A stretch of 64,000 nt of DNA from Adiantum capillus-veneris (Eukaryota; Streptophyta; Polypodiopsida; Polypodiales; Pteridaceae), in NCBI GenBank assembly GCA_014529385.2, contig CM043947.1:96940036-97004035 (forward strand). The letters are read 5' to 3'. The notes below the pieces were generated by a model, which saw only the letters and a program-made list of their open reading frames with translations, was not told where the DNA came from and searched no databases. Positions 1 to 10,737 of the stretch are shown here, piece after piece. How positions within the stretch are numbered: position 1 is the stretch's first letter; each line of letters opens with the position of its first letter. The position numbers and the translations under genes were made by a program.

Positions 1-435
1 CAAAAGATACGGGGTTTTAATAGGGGTCTTGACAAAGACTATCGTCTTCATGTCAAGACCCAACATCCAAAAACTTTGGAAAAAGCCATTAGTCATGCAC
101 AAAGATATGATGATGACCAAGAGAGGAAAGGAAATGTTCCCTACTTTAAGAATACTTTTGCTAAGAGCAATGTGGCTAAGAGCCAATGTCGAGGTAGATC
201 TCCCACACGTTCCAAGAGGAATAAGAGACAATCTACCTCTCCATGCCCACAAGAGGCTAAGAAGCCTAAGCAATCACGAGATACTCCACGTGGGTCTCTC
301 AACACTGCTGATTTTGAGCGTGCAAAGAAACACAATTTGTGGTTTAGATGTCTTTCGAACCAACATAACAAGAAAGATTTTCCTCTTTTGCAAGGCAAAG
401 AAAAGGCCATGCACACGTGCAGCACCTCACATTAG
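1..435 (+). pseudogene. Ty3/gypsy gag, C-terminal part (broken zinc knuckle)
   Basis: Frame 1 is open from the window edge to a stop at 433-435. It reads like the end of a plant gypsy gag: a helical stretch (KTLEKAISHAQRYDDDQER), a basic Ser/Arg-rich linker, then a nucleocapsid-like knuckle near 325-400. The knuckle should be C-x2-C-x4-H-x4-C, but the first Cys is Trp (NLWFRC) and the last is Phe (KKDFPLL), so it should not bind zinc. Gag coats the retrotransposon RNA in the cytoplasmic particle. The protease and RT remnants that follow on the same strand place it in one decayed element whose 5' end lies outside the window. Confidence 0.6.
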
Positions 436-527
436 ACTCATCTCCTAAATATTGTGGTGTAGAGGTTCTTCATATGGAATAAAAGCACAAGTGTTGTGTG
501 CCTGCTTCAATGTGGCAACCCACCTTT

Positions 528-1181
528 GGCCCCCATGATTTGATTCGCATGCATGGCACTATTAACGGACAACGTGTTCGTATTTTAGTGGATGATGGTG
601 CAACTCATAACTTCTTGAACTATAAGCTAGTCAAGAAATTTAAGCTTACATAGACTCCCTGCTCTCACAAGTTTGTGTTGGAGCAGATGTCTTGGAATGA
701 TAATGAAGTATGGGACATGGTAGTTCAAGGGGTTGAGCTTATTGTTCAAGATCATACGATGACCCTTGACTTCCAAGCTATGAACATGGACCATGCTCAT
801 GTAGTTTTAGGAGGGGAGTGGCTTCATGGTTTAGGAAACACATTGCACACTAGTTATGAACACAACTCCTTGTACTTTATGGCCAATGGTAAACATGTGC
901 TTTTGCTTGGTGAGAAAAGTATACCATCTGCAACTCTTATATGTACAGCCAAGCTTTCTATTTCGCTGAACGAAAATTTAATAGATGAAGTCTTTTTGTG
1001 TTACTGCTTGTCTCCAAGTCTTGTGAATTCTCAAGAGCAAAGTGCAGTGAATTCTAGTAATGGTATGCAAAGTGCAATGAATTCTAATGATAAACAAAGT
1101 CTTAACAAATCTAACGAGCAAAGTGCTCTCAATTTTAATTCTATAGAGCAACGTGCAACTTTTGTAAAACAAACATTATAG
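528..1181 (+). pseudogene. Ty3/gypsy retropepsin (aspartic protease) remnant
   Basis: One frame runs through a single internal TAG at 651-653. Before the stop it has the retropepsin flap region with LVDDGATHNF (family norm is D-S/T-G; here the middle residue is Asp). After the stop it has the C-terminal hydrophobic box VVLGGEWLHGLG (family norm I-L-G-M-D-W-L). A low-complexity tail rich in Ser, Asn and Gln follows (about 1020-1175). The protease would cleave the gag-pol polyprotein. The premature stop and the altered active site mark it as inactive. It lies between the gag and RT remnants in the expected order. Confidence 0.6.
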
Positions 1182-1244
1182 GAATTACAAGATTCTCCAT
1201 CCCAGCATAACTCTAGTTTACTTTCTCCTTTTGCATGGCAAAAG

Positions 1245-1850
1245 TTGACTCACTTATTCACGGAGTATAGTGATGTGTTCTCAAGTGATTTACCACCGGG
1301 TTTACCCCCTACACGTGATATGCAGCATGGCATAGATGTCTTGCCAGGCACTAAACCAGTGAGTAAACCACCTTTTCGTATGAGTGATAAAGAATCCAAG
1401 GAGGTTGAGAGTCAGTTTGTTGACTACCTTGCTCGTGGTTTCATTAGACCTAGCACTTCGCCTTGGGCATCACCAATTCTATTGGTAAAAAAGAAAGATG
1501 GTAGTATGTGTATGTGTATAGAGTATCGCGGATTAAATACGATAACCATCAAGAACAAGTATCCTCTGCCTCGAGTGGATGAGTTGTTTGATCAACTCCA
1601 CGGGGCAAGATACTATACAAAGATAGATCTTGTTCAAGATACCACCAGGTACGTGTCCTACTGCAAGATATCTCCAAAACTACCTTTAGAACACAATTCG
1701 GGCATTTTGAATTTTTGGTTATGCCTTTCAGTCTAACCAATGCTCCACCTACATTTACGACACTGATGGATAGTGTCTTACATCCCTATCTTGGAAAATT
1801 TGTTATGGTTTTCCTTGATGATATTCTCATTTACAGTAAGACTAAATGCC
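1245..1850 (+). pseudogene. Ty3/gypsy reverse transcriptase, N-terminal half, frameshifted
   Basis: The frame from 1245 gives clear gypsy RT sequence: the P-x-R-D-M-Q-H-G-I-D entry, [39 protein letters not shown], and the catalytic region A KIDL. Homology breaks at about 1640 and resumes in another frame at 1721 with [11 protein letters not shown]. It then reaches the catalytic box [10 protein letters not shown] near 1810-1845 and collapses into stops. RNase H and integrase are absent. The element is a chromovirus-like gypsy fragment by sequence style, though the lineage cannot be fixed from this much. It continues from the gag and protease remnants upstream. Confidence 0.7.
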
Positions 1851-1867
1851 GAACTAGAAAATAAAAG

Positions 1868-2350
1868 GTTTTGAAATGTGCCAAAAAATGATTCAAATAG
1901 CCCGAGATTGACTAGAACAACAAGCTGGAAAACCTGAGGATGTGATCCTTGTCCCACCTACACAAGTAATCCCACTAAACCAGGAACAAATAGAGCAATA
2001 TTCTAGTCACAAGCACATACCAAATCTCAAGGACCAAACATTAGCACCAAGGATAGTGTTGAATACCATGGATAACTCTTCCAAGGGATTTAGCCTAGCT
2101 ATATTAGAGGGTTTTAAAGAAATAGATGGTCTTGATGAATCATGGAAATAAGTCCAAGAGTCCAATGAAGCGAGTGAGCTAAGCAGATGAGTAAACCATA
2201 CCAATGATGGGAAAGGAGTGTTTCTTCCACCAATAGAGAAATTTAAGACTGGATCTCAAATGAATCTTGAAGTGCAATCATATAAGGGAGACCAAGGATC
2301 TATACAATCTATGGACAATCAACCCCATTCGCTAAGAACTCTACAATACT
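1868..2350 (+). other. Unrecognised decayed coding-like stretch
   Basis: The + strand reads as protein-like sequence in one main frame with a few stops. It includes a 69-residue open segment at 1942-2151 (start VPPTQVIPLNQEQIEQY) and a further stretch to about 2350 (GVFLPPIEKFKTGSQMNLEVQ). No family is recognised. It starts directly where the gypsy RT homology ends, so it may be what the gypsy fragment inserted into or recombined with. A chance open frame cannot be excluded. Confidence 0.2.
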
Positions 2351-3142
2351 CTTTTAGATGAAATGGAAAAATCCCACAACTTTGGGACTAATTTCCATGC
2401 CTATGGATTCCTATTTCCCATTTGATTTGGAAAAAAATTATTTAATTTGGGAATGTTATAGATAAGTTTTTTGTTGAGTACTTGTGTTACATTAGACAAA
2501 GAGATAGATTCTCAAGAAAATGATGGTGTTGAGAAACACCTTTTTTGTCCCATCCAAAATTTTATTTTCACGTTGGTGTTAATTAATAGTTTATAAAATC
2601 ATACATAGACATGAAAAACAAGAAAAATAAATTATGAAAATGAAATGCTATTTAATTTCTCCTATTAAGCTAGCTTGTGCTTTCTCCACAACATTGGATG
2701 GGATTTTAATTGTTTCTACAAGTCTTCCACCCCTTCGAGTCCATGACCACACAACTGCATCAACACACTCCCAACCTTTGGGTCAGTAAGACTGCAGCAC
2801 CAATTTTTTTTCCAACAATCCGCATATTGTTATTGGATTGTGGATTTTTTTTTTCTGATGTTTTTGTGCCCAATATTGAATGAAAAATTTCTTTTAGTTA
2901 GGATATGAGTTGTCTACATAAAAATCTGACTTTGCAGCTCCTAGCCATATCGAATATTTTGGATTTGCAGGCCTCACAATAGCGACATCCCCTTTCCTTA
3001 CATCAATTTGAGGCTTAAGTTTTCTGCGACCTTGCACTTTGAGGAAAAACATAGTGATCATTCAATTCTTCATATCCTCAAAATTCATATGTGTCTTCCT
3101 CTATCTATTTCATTCAATGACTCCTTGTATTCTTTGGCAAAA
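2351..3142. other. AT-rich stretch with no recognisable gene
   Basis: I see no convincing coding sequence, RNA gene or terminal repeat here, only A/T-rich sequence with short homopolymers. The right end may include the decayed 3' tail of the minus-strand DUF7869-like copy next to it. Confidence 0.3.
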
Positions 3143-3487
3143 TTATGTATATTCACCAGTTTGTTTATTGGTTGGCTGTTCAAGATCACTAATTATGTTT
3201 TGCCAATAGATAATAAATGGCTCCATGTATTTTGTAGAATTGTGGTCCTTTTCCTTTAGTAGAGTCCATCTTTTCCAGAATTCAAGATATGTCTTATTCC
3301 CTTGAATAAGAAGTGGAATACCCCCCACATAGTCTGCTCTAGGTACCACATTTGGATAGCCTACTGAAAATTTTGGTTTCCCTTGATCATATTTTTTCCA
3401 AAACTCAATTCGTGACTCCCTCAGCATCCAAATCAGGTGATTTCGGATGAATTTCGTATGGAATTACTAGGATTTCACCTTGCATAA

Positions 3488-3776
3488 GGGTGAAAGCATG
3501 TTAACCTGTCATGCTTTTTCATGTCCCGGACAATGCTAACTAGCCACAATTTTGACATATGCTAACTAGTACAATAACTTGAGCTACATCTCCAAGATCT
3601 ATGACATATGATATATCAATAGAAAGCACTTGAAACAGGGAATCGAAATAAACAACCTCCGACAAATTTTGATATTATTTGTAAAAAATTTACCGGACGC
3701 CCAACTTTTCGAAGATGTGCTAACTTGAAACTGCTAACTAGCACAAAAAGCGCGACAGGTTAACATGCTTTCACCC
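3488..3776. mobile_element. MITE, 289 bp, with 23-bp perfect terminal inverted repeats
   Basis: The ends 3488-3510 and 3754-3776 are perfect 23-bp inverted repeats starting GGGTGAAAGCATG. Imperfect pairing continues inward (GCTTTTT and CTAACTAG on both sides). Directly outside lies ATAA on both sides (3484-3487 and 3777-3780), a candidate 4-bp target duplication. There is no open frame inside, so it is non-autonomous. It interrupts the minus-strand DUF7869-like pseudogene. Skipping it together with one ATAA makes the flanking minus-strand frame read on for about 20 codons, which supports a real insertion. Confidence 0.75.
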
Positions 3777-4212
3777 ATAAAGAAACAAAATTGAAGTGGC
3801 TTAGAGTGTCCAACAAGAGAATATTGTCCATCACACATGTACCATTTAACAAAGGATTTGAAATCAGGAACTTGCATCATAAAAAATGGTGATGGAGCTG
3901 AACTTTCACATTTTTAAAAATGTTCCATCAAATGTGGAAAAGTGAATGTCATTCCTGTTCTCAATCTCTCTGAGAACCTTCTAAACATTGCATCTATGTC
4001 CTCATGTGCATGACCCACCATAAAGAATCCCAAATGCACGGTTTTGAAAACACATTTTGCTACTAGCAAGGATAAGTATGCAAAAAAGATCGATTCTTAT
4101 TCTCTCTTGAACAATTATCCAGCTGTAGAAAAACATCCTTGGGTAATTTTCAAAACAGGGGAGTGGACATGGTAACCACAACACATTGAGAGGAGGATGA
4201 TTGCAAGTTAGA

Positions 4213-4527
4213 AATCTCTTATTTATATCCTTCAATGGACAACGGTGGTGTTATTGTTGATGCATTCCTCTCATGCTGTTGCCTCATTATGTTTTGGTGG
4301 TCTAGGGTCGTCCTTGAGTTCAATGCATAGAATAGTGTTACAATGCTATGTGGCATACCATCATGGGAAAAATCTCTTCATTACATCCTTCAATGTACAA
4401 GGGTGGTGTTATTGTTGATGCATTCCTCTCATGCTCTTGCCTTATCATGTTTTGGGGTCTAGAGCCATCCTTGAGTTTAATGCATGGAATAATGTTACAT
4501 TGCTATGTAGCATACCATCATGGAAAA
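4213..4527. repeat. Tandem duplication, two ~158-bp units
   Basis: Unit 1 (4213-4370) and unit 2 (4371-4527) share nearly all their sequence, for example TTATTGTTGATGCATTCCTC and CATACCATCATGG. The duplication lies inside the DUF7869-like pseudogene, just upstream of the QLDNCSRENKN box on the minus strand, and would disrupt that protein. The two copies have already diverged at many positions, so it is old. Confidence 0.75.
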
Positions 4528-4944
4528 AATCTCCTAGTCCATGGTTATCTGTTCTTTCCAAATTTTGTAAGCATAATTCAAGGGAACCAATTGTAGCATT
4601 AGGATCTGAAGGCCATAGACCATTAAGCGAGAAATGACCATACATTCCATGACCATGTCCATGTGTTATCATACCTATTAATGACACATATAGTTGATAT
4701 GTATTCGTATAATCTTTTGAGTTCAGACGCAGTCTAGGTATTGTTGTCTTTTTTGGGTCCACTTTATCATGTATAATGCATAAATACTTAACCTTTTGCA
4801 ATTGCAAGGACTTACACAATGTGTAATACACATTCCTACAGCTTTGTTGCTACATCATGTGAATTCTACGTTCATCCTTCAAACATGCAATCAACTCATC
4901 ATCCTTTGTTGACTCTAATTGTGACTTTATTTGACTATCAATAA

Positions 4945-4981
4945 GAAGGGAATGGGGTCTAAGGGGGCCTCTTTATTTGCC
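4945..4981 (+). repeat. Left terminal inverted repeat of the DNA transposon
   Basis: Begins GAAGGGAATGGGG and ends with GGGCCTCTTTATTTGCC. It matches the inverse of 16432-16469 with roughly a quarter of positions changed outside the conserved 15-bp core. Confidence 0.6.
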
Positions 4982-5159
4982 ATGGGATTAAAAAGGAGAT
5001 TATGGAAGAGGCAAATGGGTGGATGCCATGTGGACTAAAATGGTGGGTATGGCAGGGCCTAAAAGTAAGTGATCAAACTTGTACTCTTTTATAAAATAAA
5101 AAGGAAAAATCTCTCATAAATTCAAAAAAATGAACTTTTCTCTAGATAGTTGAGTAAAA

Positions 5160-5345
5160 ACCAATCCCTTCTCTCTACTGGCTGCCAGTTTCTCCCCCCT
5201 CTCTCCTAAAAGGGAGTCCCTTCAAAAAAGTGCAGATCATTCCCTCCCTCTCTCTCTATTGTACCATCTCTCACCTCTCTTCACTTCACCTTGTTTCTCT
5301 CTCCTTCCTTTCAGTTTTCCCTCCCAAAAGCTCTACAGCAAAATT
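5160..5345 (+). promoter_or_regulatory. C/T-rich leader next to the left transposon end
   Basis: A pyrimidine-rich stretch (runs of TCTCTC, CCTCTCTCC) lies just inside the left end. Its counterpart inside the right end (about 15900-16260, C/T-rich when read inward on the minus strand) suggests paired terminal promoters or 5' UTRs firing inward. No clear TATA box is visible. Confidence 0.35.
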
Positions 5346-5360
5346 TTGAACCTCCTTTTT

Positions 5361-5465
5361 CTCCTCAAGATTACTGCATTGTTGACGAATGCATCCTCCT
5401 CAAGATTACTGCATTGTTGACGGATGCATCCTCCTCAAGATTACTACATTGTTGAGGGATGCATT
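5361..5465. repeat. 35-bp minisatellite, three copies
   Basis: Three head-to-tail units start at 5361, 5396 and 5431, each CTCCTCAAGATTACT... with a partial fourth at 5466. Units differ at only a few bases. It sits in the presumed leader of the plus-strand gene of the transposon. Confidence 0.8.
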
Positions 5466-5807
5466 CTCCTCAAGCTGAAGTTCTCCATTACTCCATGGGC
5501 TTCACTAAACACCTCTAGCTAAAGCTGAAGTCTACAACATATCCTTCTGCTACATCATCCTTCTTTCTTTCCTCAACAGGTTTCTTGATCCTTCTCCTTT
5601 AAGATCTCTAGAGAGGATCTACTTCCCTCTCAAGATTTGCAACATTATCTTCCACATTAAGCCAACAAGCAGGTGGAGCAATATAGCATTAAGTGTCATC
5701 CTTCACCTTTGTGTACCATCAAGATTCTTGCTCGTTATATAACTCAGAACATGGATGTGCAATGTCTAATCATAAGTTTTTGTGTGCAGGTTGTGACACT
5801 ATTTCCC

Positions 5808-6340
5808 ATGGCATCATCAAGTACGCGACAACCTAGGAGTGTCATTGACTCCATTTCATGCAGCAATGCAGAAGACGACAATGGATACTAGGTGACGATG
5901 GAGTTAAAATGAATGATGTGCGTGACAATGTAGCCGAGCTCAAGAGGTGCACACAAGGTCTCAAGGAGACACATGGCTTCTCGAGCACACCATTGGAAGG
6001 GAAGAATCATGGAGTTCAAGCAAACACAAGACGACAAGAGGCTTGCGAAGGTGCAACATGTGTATGTTGCTTCACAACTGAAGCTAGAGACAGCAGTGGC
6101 TCCATTGAGGTTTCCTACAAATTGTAATTTTTACTCCTCTTTCAAGTTTTTCGGTTATCTATTTAGTATTTCTGCCTTGTGTGTTGCTTTTGATGACTGT
6201 AAGATTTCCATTTCCTTTTGTTCATGTTTACAGATGTTTTTCCATCTGATTTTGTAGAGTGGGAGCCAATAGAGTCCTTCACAAGAACTTTTGAGGCCAT
6301 CCACATTGAGCTTGGCAAGTTGCTCTATGCTAGTTGTTAG
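5808..6340 (+). pseudogene. Possible first exons of the transposon's plus-strand gene
   Basis: An ATG at 5810 in a good context opens a short Ser-rich frame (MASSSTRQPRSVIDSIS) that soon stops. A second frame at about 5973-6110 reads HWKGRIMEFKQTQDDKRLAKV and ends near a GTTTCC that could be a splice donor. A third coding-like patch near 6258-6340 reads EWEPIESFTRTFEAI. These lie downstream of the C/T-rich leader and upstream of the longer frames at 7372. No family is recognised. They may be exons of one gene split by introns, or fragments of a decayed one. Confidence 0.25.
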
Positions 6341-7371
6341 TCCTCTCAGCTTGCCTCATGTTACATTTTTCTTTAATGATCATACTTATGTCACACCTAG
6401 GAGAAATGGATATGGTAATCTATCTTAGGTTCACTCACCAACCTTGGAGAGTTTGGAATGGCCTAAAATCAAGACAGTGCCTTGATCAAAGCAACCAAAA
6501 GGAGAATCAAGGTGGATGTGCAAGCAGCAATGAAGTGCACCTATGGTTCCCATAAAGCCACGGTAACATGGTTTATGTCTCTTCATGTGTTTGTGTTTAT
6601 ATTTAGACTTCAGAGTGTTCACAAGACACCAACAATGTAGACTTGCAAAGGTGGAAATACGATCAATGGGTTTTTTTGCAGCTCCATGGGAAACTAAGGT
6701 GGTCAACCACCTAGGAGATAGAATCAAGTGATTTGTAGTTGCTTACAAGGTGGTGTTCAGATACCATATTGCAAAGCAAAGCTTGTTGATGGGAGAATGG
6801 GAGGCACTAGACTCTGAGGTTGCTGCTAGAGAATCAGTCTCGACCTGCAAATACATCTCCACGATGATGCGGTGCACCACATTACAGTGAACAATGGCTG
6901 GCATCTCAATCCCGGTTGCAAGTATCTTAGTCTCAGATATACCTTTCCCAAGCAATATCTCTTTGTATCGCTGAAAAAATTATTTCCTCCATGAAAGAGA
7001 AGAGCTTTCTATGTGAGAACGTTCCGTTTCTATGATGTATTTTGGTAAATGCTTGTAACTGACATGGATTTTGTCCACATTGATACATACGGTGTTTTGA
7101 ATCTTGTTTCTATGCATACTTGTTTATTCTTAGCTTGTTCAAGTTTTTGATTGAAACGTGCAATTTATTTGTTGTGGAGCACAAATGTTTTCAATGTTGG
7201 TGTCTTTCAATGCTTGGTCGTGTGATTTTGTTTAAACTTAGAGTTTTAAGTTATTTTGACATTATTTTAAGTGCCTCTTAAGAAGTGACTTTCTAATTTT
7301 TAAACTTCATTTGTCACATTCACAAAACTCTAGCTCTAAGCTCTCTTCACATCTTCTTTGCGAACGAACCC

Positions 7372-8402
7372 ATGGCAACGTCTACTGATGCACTTCTTAC
7401 ACAATTAGAAAAGGTAGGATTTGCAGATCGAGCACATGAACTACTTAGTGTGTTCGAGGGGACAATTGACATGCACACCACTTCCACCCTTCATGCAGAG
7501 GCATTCAGAAGCTTTCTTGACTACATGGCGCATCACATGGAGGAATATGCCATAATCTTTGAGATATCTGACATGACGTGGTTTCTAGTGGATTTCTTGA
7601 AGCATCTCTATGCAACTGGCAAAAAATTTTGGTTTCGCTTGTTGAGGTTTATTAAAGGCCTCACAGAACGGGACTTCAAGATAGAGGATGAGGATGATCT
7701 CATGGATTTGGGCATGGGATGCATAGGCACCCAATTTATTTCATGGGATGTGGTTCTGGCATTGGTTGTGCTTGAGGGCATGGACAAGGGAAAATCAAAG
7801 GAAAGGTCAACCAAAGACTCCTTTCACCATTGTGGAGGAATCAAATGAAGTTATCGAAGAGATAGATGAGCAGGCCAAAGCATCTATGACACTCGTACTC
7901 TTGCAAGATCCCAGCACCACAGAGGAGGAAGATTGAATGATAGAGGGAGATGAGGTGCTGGAAGTGGTCTCGGACCTCCATATTCTCACTTTTGCATCCA
8001 GTGGTGGTGGATGATCGTCCGTTATTGTTCCTTGACGACATTGCCAAAACGTTACGACTCAGAGAAGATGAGTCACTTGCCGTGCTTGCTATCTATGCGA
8101 GCATGAAGGATCCCAGCCAAAAGGAAGAGAAAATCAATTTTCAAATTGATTTCAAAGACCAAGATCTCCGAGCAAGCCTCTCTTTCCTCCCAAGTGAAAA
8201 TGAACAACAATTGGTGCAAACAATAGCAAGTACACTAGTGGAAATAAAATCATGTGCCTCTTTCTACAAAAGCGTACCAAAGAGCGCATTTCATCCACAC
8301 AAACCACTGATTGCAATTGGTAGAGATGATCGATCTAGCATCGATCTTACAAAGAAAAATCTTGAAGAGAGGGATGAAGAAACTGAGGTAAATAAATCTT
8401 AA
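7372..8402 (+). pseudogene. Unknown plus-strand protein of the DNA transposon, main part
   Basis: An ATG at 7372 opens a 158-residue frame (MATSTDALLTQLEKVGF) rich in aromatic and acidic residues, with an acidic EDEDDLMDLG patch. Near 7830 the reading shifts to an acidic segment (EVIEEIDEQAKA) that ends at 7936. A third frame from about 7950 to 8402 continues with LFLDDIAKTLRLREDESLAVL and a Lys/Glu-rich end. It may therefore be one gene with lost phase or small introns. No known domain is recognised. It lies on the + strand, convergent with the transposase-like gene, a position that in two-gene transposons holds an accessory DNA-binding or regulatory protein; that role is inference. Confidence 0.35.
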
Positions 8403-8774
8403 CCTGGTAGAATTTATAGTATTCCTTACTACAAGTGTTAATATCAATTAAAATTCTTTGCAAACGTCTTATCATGTTGATAAATTTGCAATGCGTACTG
8501 AAGGTTCATGCAAAGTTTCCACGGGTAAGGATAGCTCTCTTTGGCACTTCCCGATCCATATGGGGCCATCAACTCTTAGAGTTGCTCACACAAAGTTCTC
8601 CAAGAATGGTTCTATGGAGCTACTAAAGTATAAATCATTAAGCGGTATACTCGCTGAATATTATCTCACCTTAAATTCTCACAAATGTATATTGGTGGAC
8701 CGAGAGGCAGCATTGTATCCCTTTATAGGAAAACACCCAGGCTCGGTCCTCTCCCACTGCGCCTTGACCCTAGG

Positions 8775-9179
8775 TGTTGGGGTTCTTCAACACAAACAGA
8801 ACTAAAGTGTTGACAACATGTCACACACACTAAAGACAGAGTAAAACAAAGGCAAATACATTCAACTCAACAGCATTTCATCATTCATCAACTTCCGACA
8901 CAGCAGATTGCAGAACAAGCATGAAGCATAGAGCAAGAGACTACACAGTTGATTCATCTTGGTCCACAGATAACTTCCATTTCAACCACAAAAATTACAT
9001 TCTCGGGTGAACCAGCATGACCTTTAAATAGGAACTTCTAGCAGTTATAGCAGTTACATCCGATTGACCAAAATCCGACTAAGTGTTGATTGATCAAAAT
9101 CCGACTTATCAAAGTCCGACCGACTAAGTGTTGATTGACTAAGACATAAGTACAATAATGGTCTGGTGCAAGGTCAACA
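8775..9179 (-). repeat. 3' LTR of the small element
   Basis: 405 bp, TG...CA ends, near-identical to 10333-10737. No purine-rich tract is visible beside its inner edge (9180-9200), so the usual plus-strand primer site seems to be lost with the internal deletion. Confidence 0.9.
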
Positions 9180-9514
9180 CCTGGCACAGCCCGGTGCTGG
9201 ATTTCCTTGAAATCCGACTCGGATTCACAATCCCTTGATCTGCATATTCTCCACCACCAACATTACTCTTTACACTGGTTCAGCTTCATTCTGCTTCAAG
9301 CACTTCAACCTGCTGATTCATCTCTACATCATCCTTCAATTCTTGACCTTTCTCAATCTATTCCTCCAACTGAACATCAGCCATATCCCCTTGCAATTCT
9401 TTCATCTTTAAATCCTGAGCTAATTTGAACCACATGTCTCTGTCCTTTTTGACATCCTCTAACTCCTGCAGTAATTCACCCTCATGCTCACTTACAAATC
9501 CCTGCTTCATTGTC

Positions 9515-10291
9515 TCATATGGATGCTTTATTGCTACAAAAATTCTTTAAATCTTTCCTCAAACCTGTCAAAAAATATCCTGCCAACATCTCATCAGTGG
9601 GTCTCTCATTGCCCTGAAGTCTCTCAACCAAAACTCTGAACTTTTGAGAAAAATCTTCAACCACCATATCCCTTTGTCTGATCACCCTGAGTTTCTTCAA
9701 AATGTCTGTAGGAGTCTTCTCCTTACTGAATCTCTGTAAAAAAGATGCTTTCAAAGCATTATAGGTAGCAAAATGAGCTATACCATATTGGCTAAACCAA
9801 CTCATGGCTTTTCCTTCTAATGTAGCTGCAAATTGCTCCATCTTTGTTTGGTCATTATGCAAGGCCTGATAACCACTAGCCTGCCACTTTGTTTCAAACT
9901 GGGCAACATGACAGTTTACATCTTCTTTCAACTTTCCTCTAAATTTGGTTGCTTTCATTGTAGGGTTTGGATGGGCCATGGGAGGATTTCTAGGTGGTCT
10001 CCTAGGTCTTTGCCTGGTAGCCCCGTGTAGTGGGTCAAAATGAAGCCTTCTTCTTGTCCTTGCAGGTCTTCCTGTCAAGGCAAGTGCTCCAACAAATTGC
10101 CTCACGTGCCTCCTATATGCTCTCATAGAACCCTCAGCCCCTTGGTTCAATAACTCTTGTTCACTGTCATGGAACTCCTCCTCTCCATCAGAGGCATCAT
10201 CATAATGAAAAGGATCAATATCAAGGTTTCTTGCTCGTGCCTGTGCCCTCGTATAATAAACTCTGCCTACTCTCCTCTCTTGTTGTGACAT
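9515..10291 (-). CDS. Truncated gypsy gag of the small LTR element
   Basis: A 258-residue frame starts MSQQERRVGRVYYTRAQ. It has an acidic N-terminus and an Arg/Pro-rich linker (RPRRPPRNPPMAHPNP), then the conserved capsid core with FRGKLKEDVNCHVAQFETKW, AATLEGKAMSWFSQYG and FLQRFSKEKTPTDILKKLR. This is the retrotransposon gag (capsid) fold typical of Ty3/gypsy. No zinc knuckle follows: the frame ends soon after the capsid core, and a shifted coiled-coil-like stretch (GELLQELEDVKKDRDMWFKL, about 9410-9480) follows. Gag forms the particle shell. Without pol it could serve only in trans, or is simply a relic of the parent element. Confidence 0.75.
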   Translation of the reverse strand: MSQQERRVGRVYYTRAQARARNLDIDPFHYDDASDGEEEFHDSEQELLNQGAEGSMRAYRRHVRQFVGALALTGRPARTRRRLHFDPLHGATRQRPRRPPRNPPMAHPNPTMKATKFRGKLKEDVNCHVAQFETKWQASGYQALHNDQTKMEQFAATLEGKAMSWFSQYGIAHFATYNALKASFLQRFSKEKTPTDILKKLRVIRQRDMVVEDFSQKFRVLVERLQGNERPTDEMLAGYFLTGLRKDLKNFCSNKASI

Positions 10292-10332
10292 ACATGATTC
10301 TCCACATTTTCACAACAGCAGGATCGCCAAAG

Positions 10333-10737
10333 TGTTGGGGTTCTTCAACACAAACAGAACTAAAGTGTTGACAACATGTCACACACACTAAAAACAGAGT
10401 AAAACAAAGGCAAATACATTCAACTCATCAGCATTTCATCATTCATCAACTTTCAACACAGCAGATTGCAGAACAAGCATGAAGCATAGAGCAAGAGACT
10501 ACACAGTTGATTCATCTTGGTCCACAGATAACTTCCATTTCAACCCCAAAAATTACATTCTCGCGTGAACCAACATGACCTTTAAATAGGAACTTCTAGC
10601 AGTTATAGCAGTTACATCCAATTGACCAAAATCCGACTAAGTGTTGATTGATCAAAATCCGACTTATCAAAGTCCGACTGACTAAGTGTTGATTGACTAA
10701 GACATAAGTACAGTAATGGTCTGGTGCAAGGTCAACA
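10333..10737 (-). repeat. 5' LTR of the small element
   Basis: 405 bp, TG...CA ends, followed by CTAGG. In the element's own direction the LTR is followed at 10332-10312 by CTTTGGCGATCCTGCTG, the position expected for the primer binding site; the matching tRNA was not identified. Confidence 0.9.

Larger units (their letters stand above)
3143..4930 (-). pseudogene. DUF7869-like protein, downstream (C-terminal) part
   Basis: Read on the minus strand from 4930, the translation carries what I recognise as landmarks of the uncharacterised DUF7869 family. In order these are a charged helix with IDSQIKSQLESTKDDELI, a C-I-I-H-D-K-V-D-P-K-K-T box, GMITHGHGHGMYG, PKDVFLQLDNCSRENKN (about 4090-4150), the GHAHEDIDAMFRRFSERL box (about 3965-4015), and a basic Trp-rich tail (3143-3427). 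The family's function is unknown; it occurs in plants, often in transposon-like copies. This copy is dead: it has stops and frameshifts, an internal tandem duplication (4213-4527) and a MITE (3488-3776). Its upstream part lies at 16476-16760, beyond the DNA transposon. Family assignment is by memory of its motifs. Confidence 0.6.
8775..10737 (-). mobile_element. Small LTR retroelement, 1963 bp, CTAGG target duplication
   Basis: Two 405-bp direct repeats (8775-9179 and 10333-10737) start TGTTGGGGTT and end GGTCAACA, differ at about ten positions (roughly 97.5% identity) and are flanked by CTAGG (8770-8774 and 10738-10742). The interior is only 1153 bp and holds a truncated gag on the minus strand with no protease, RT or integrase. 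It is therefore a deleted, non-autonomous gypsy derivative that must have been moved by a relative. It interrupts the plus-strand gene of the DNA transposon. Confidence 0.9.

Noticed and set aside
6431-6955. Two minus-strand frames of 98 and 70 residues
   Set aside because: No domain, opposite to the gene direction in this half of the transposon, and no codon pattern beyond chance.
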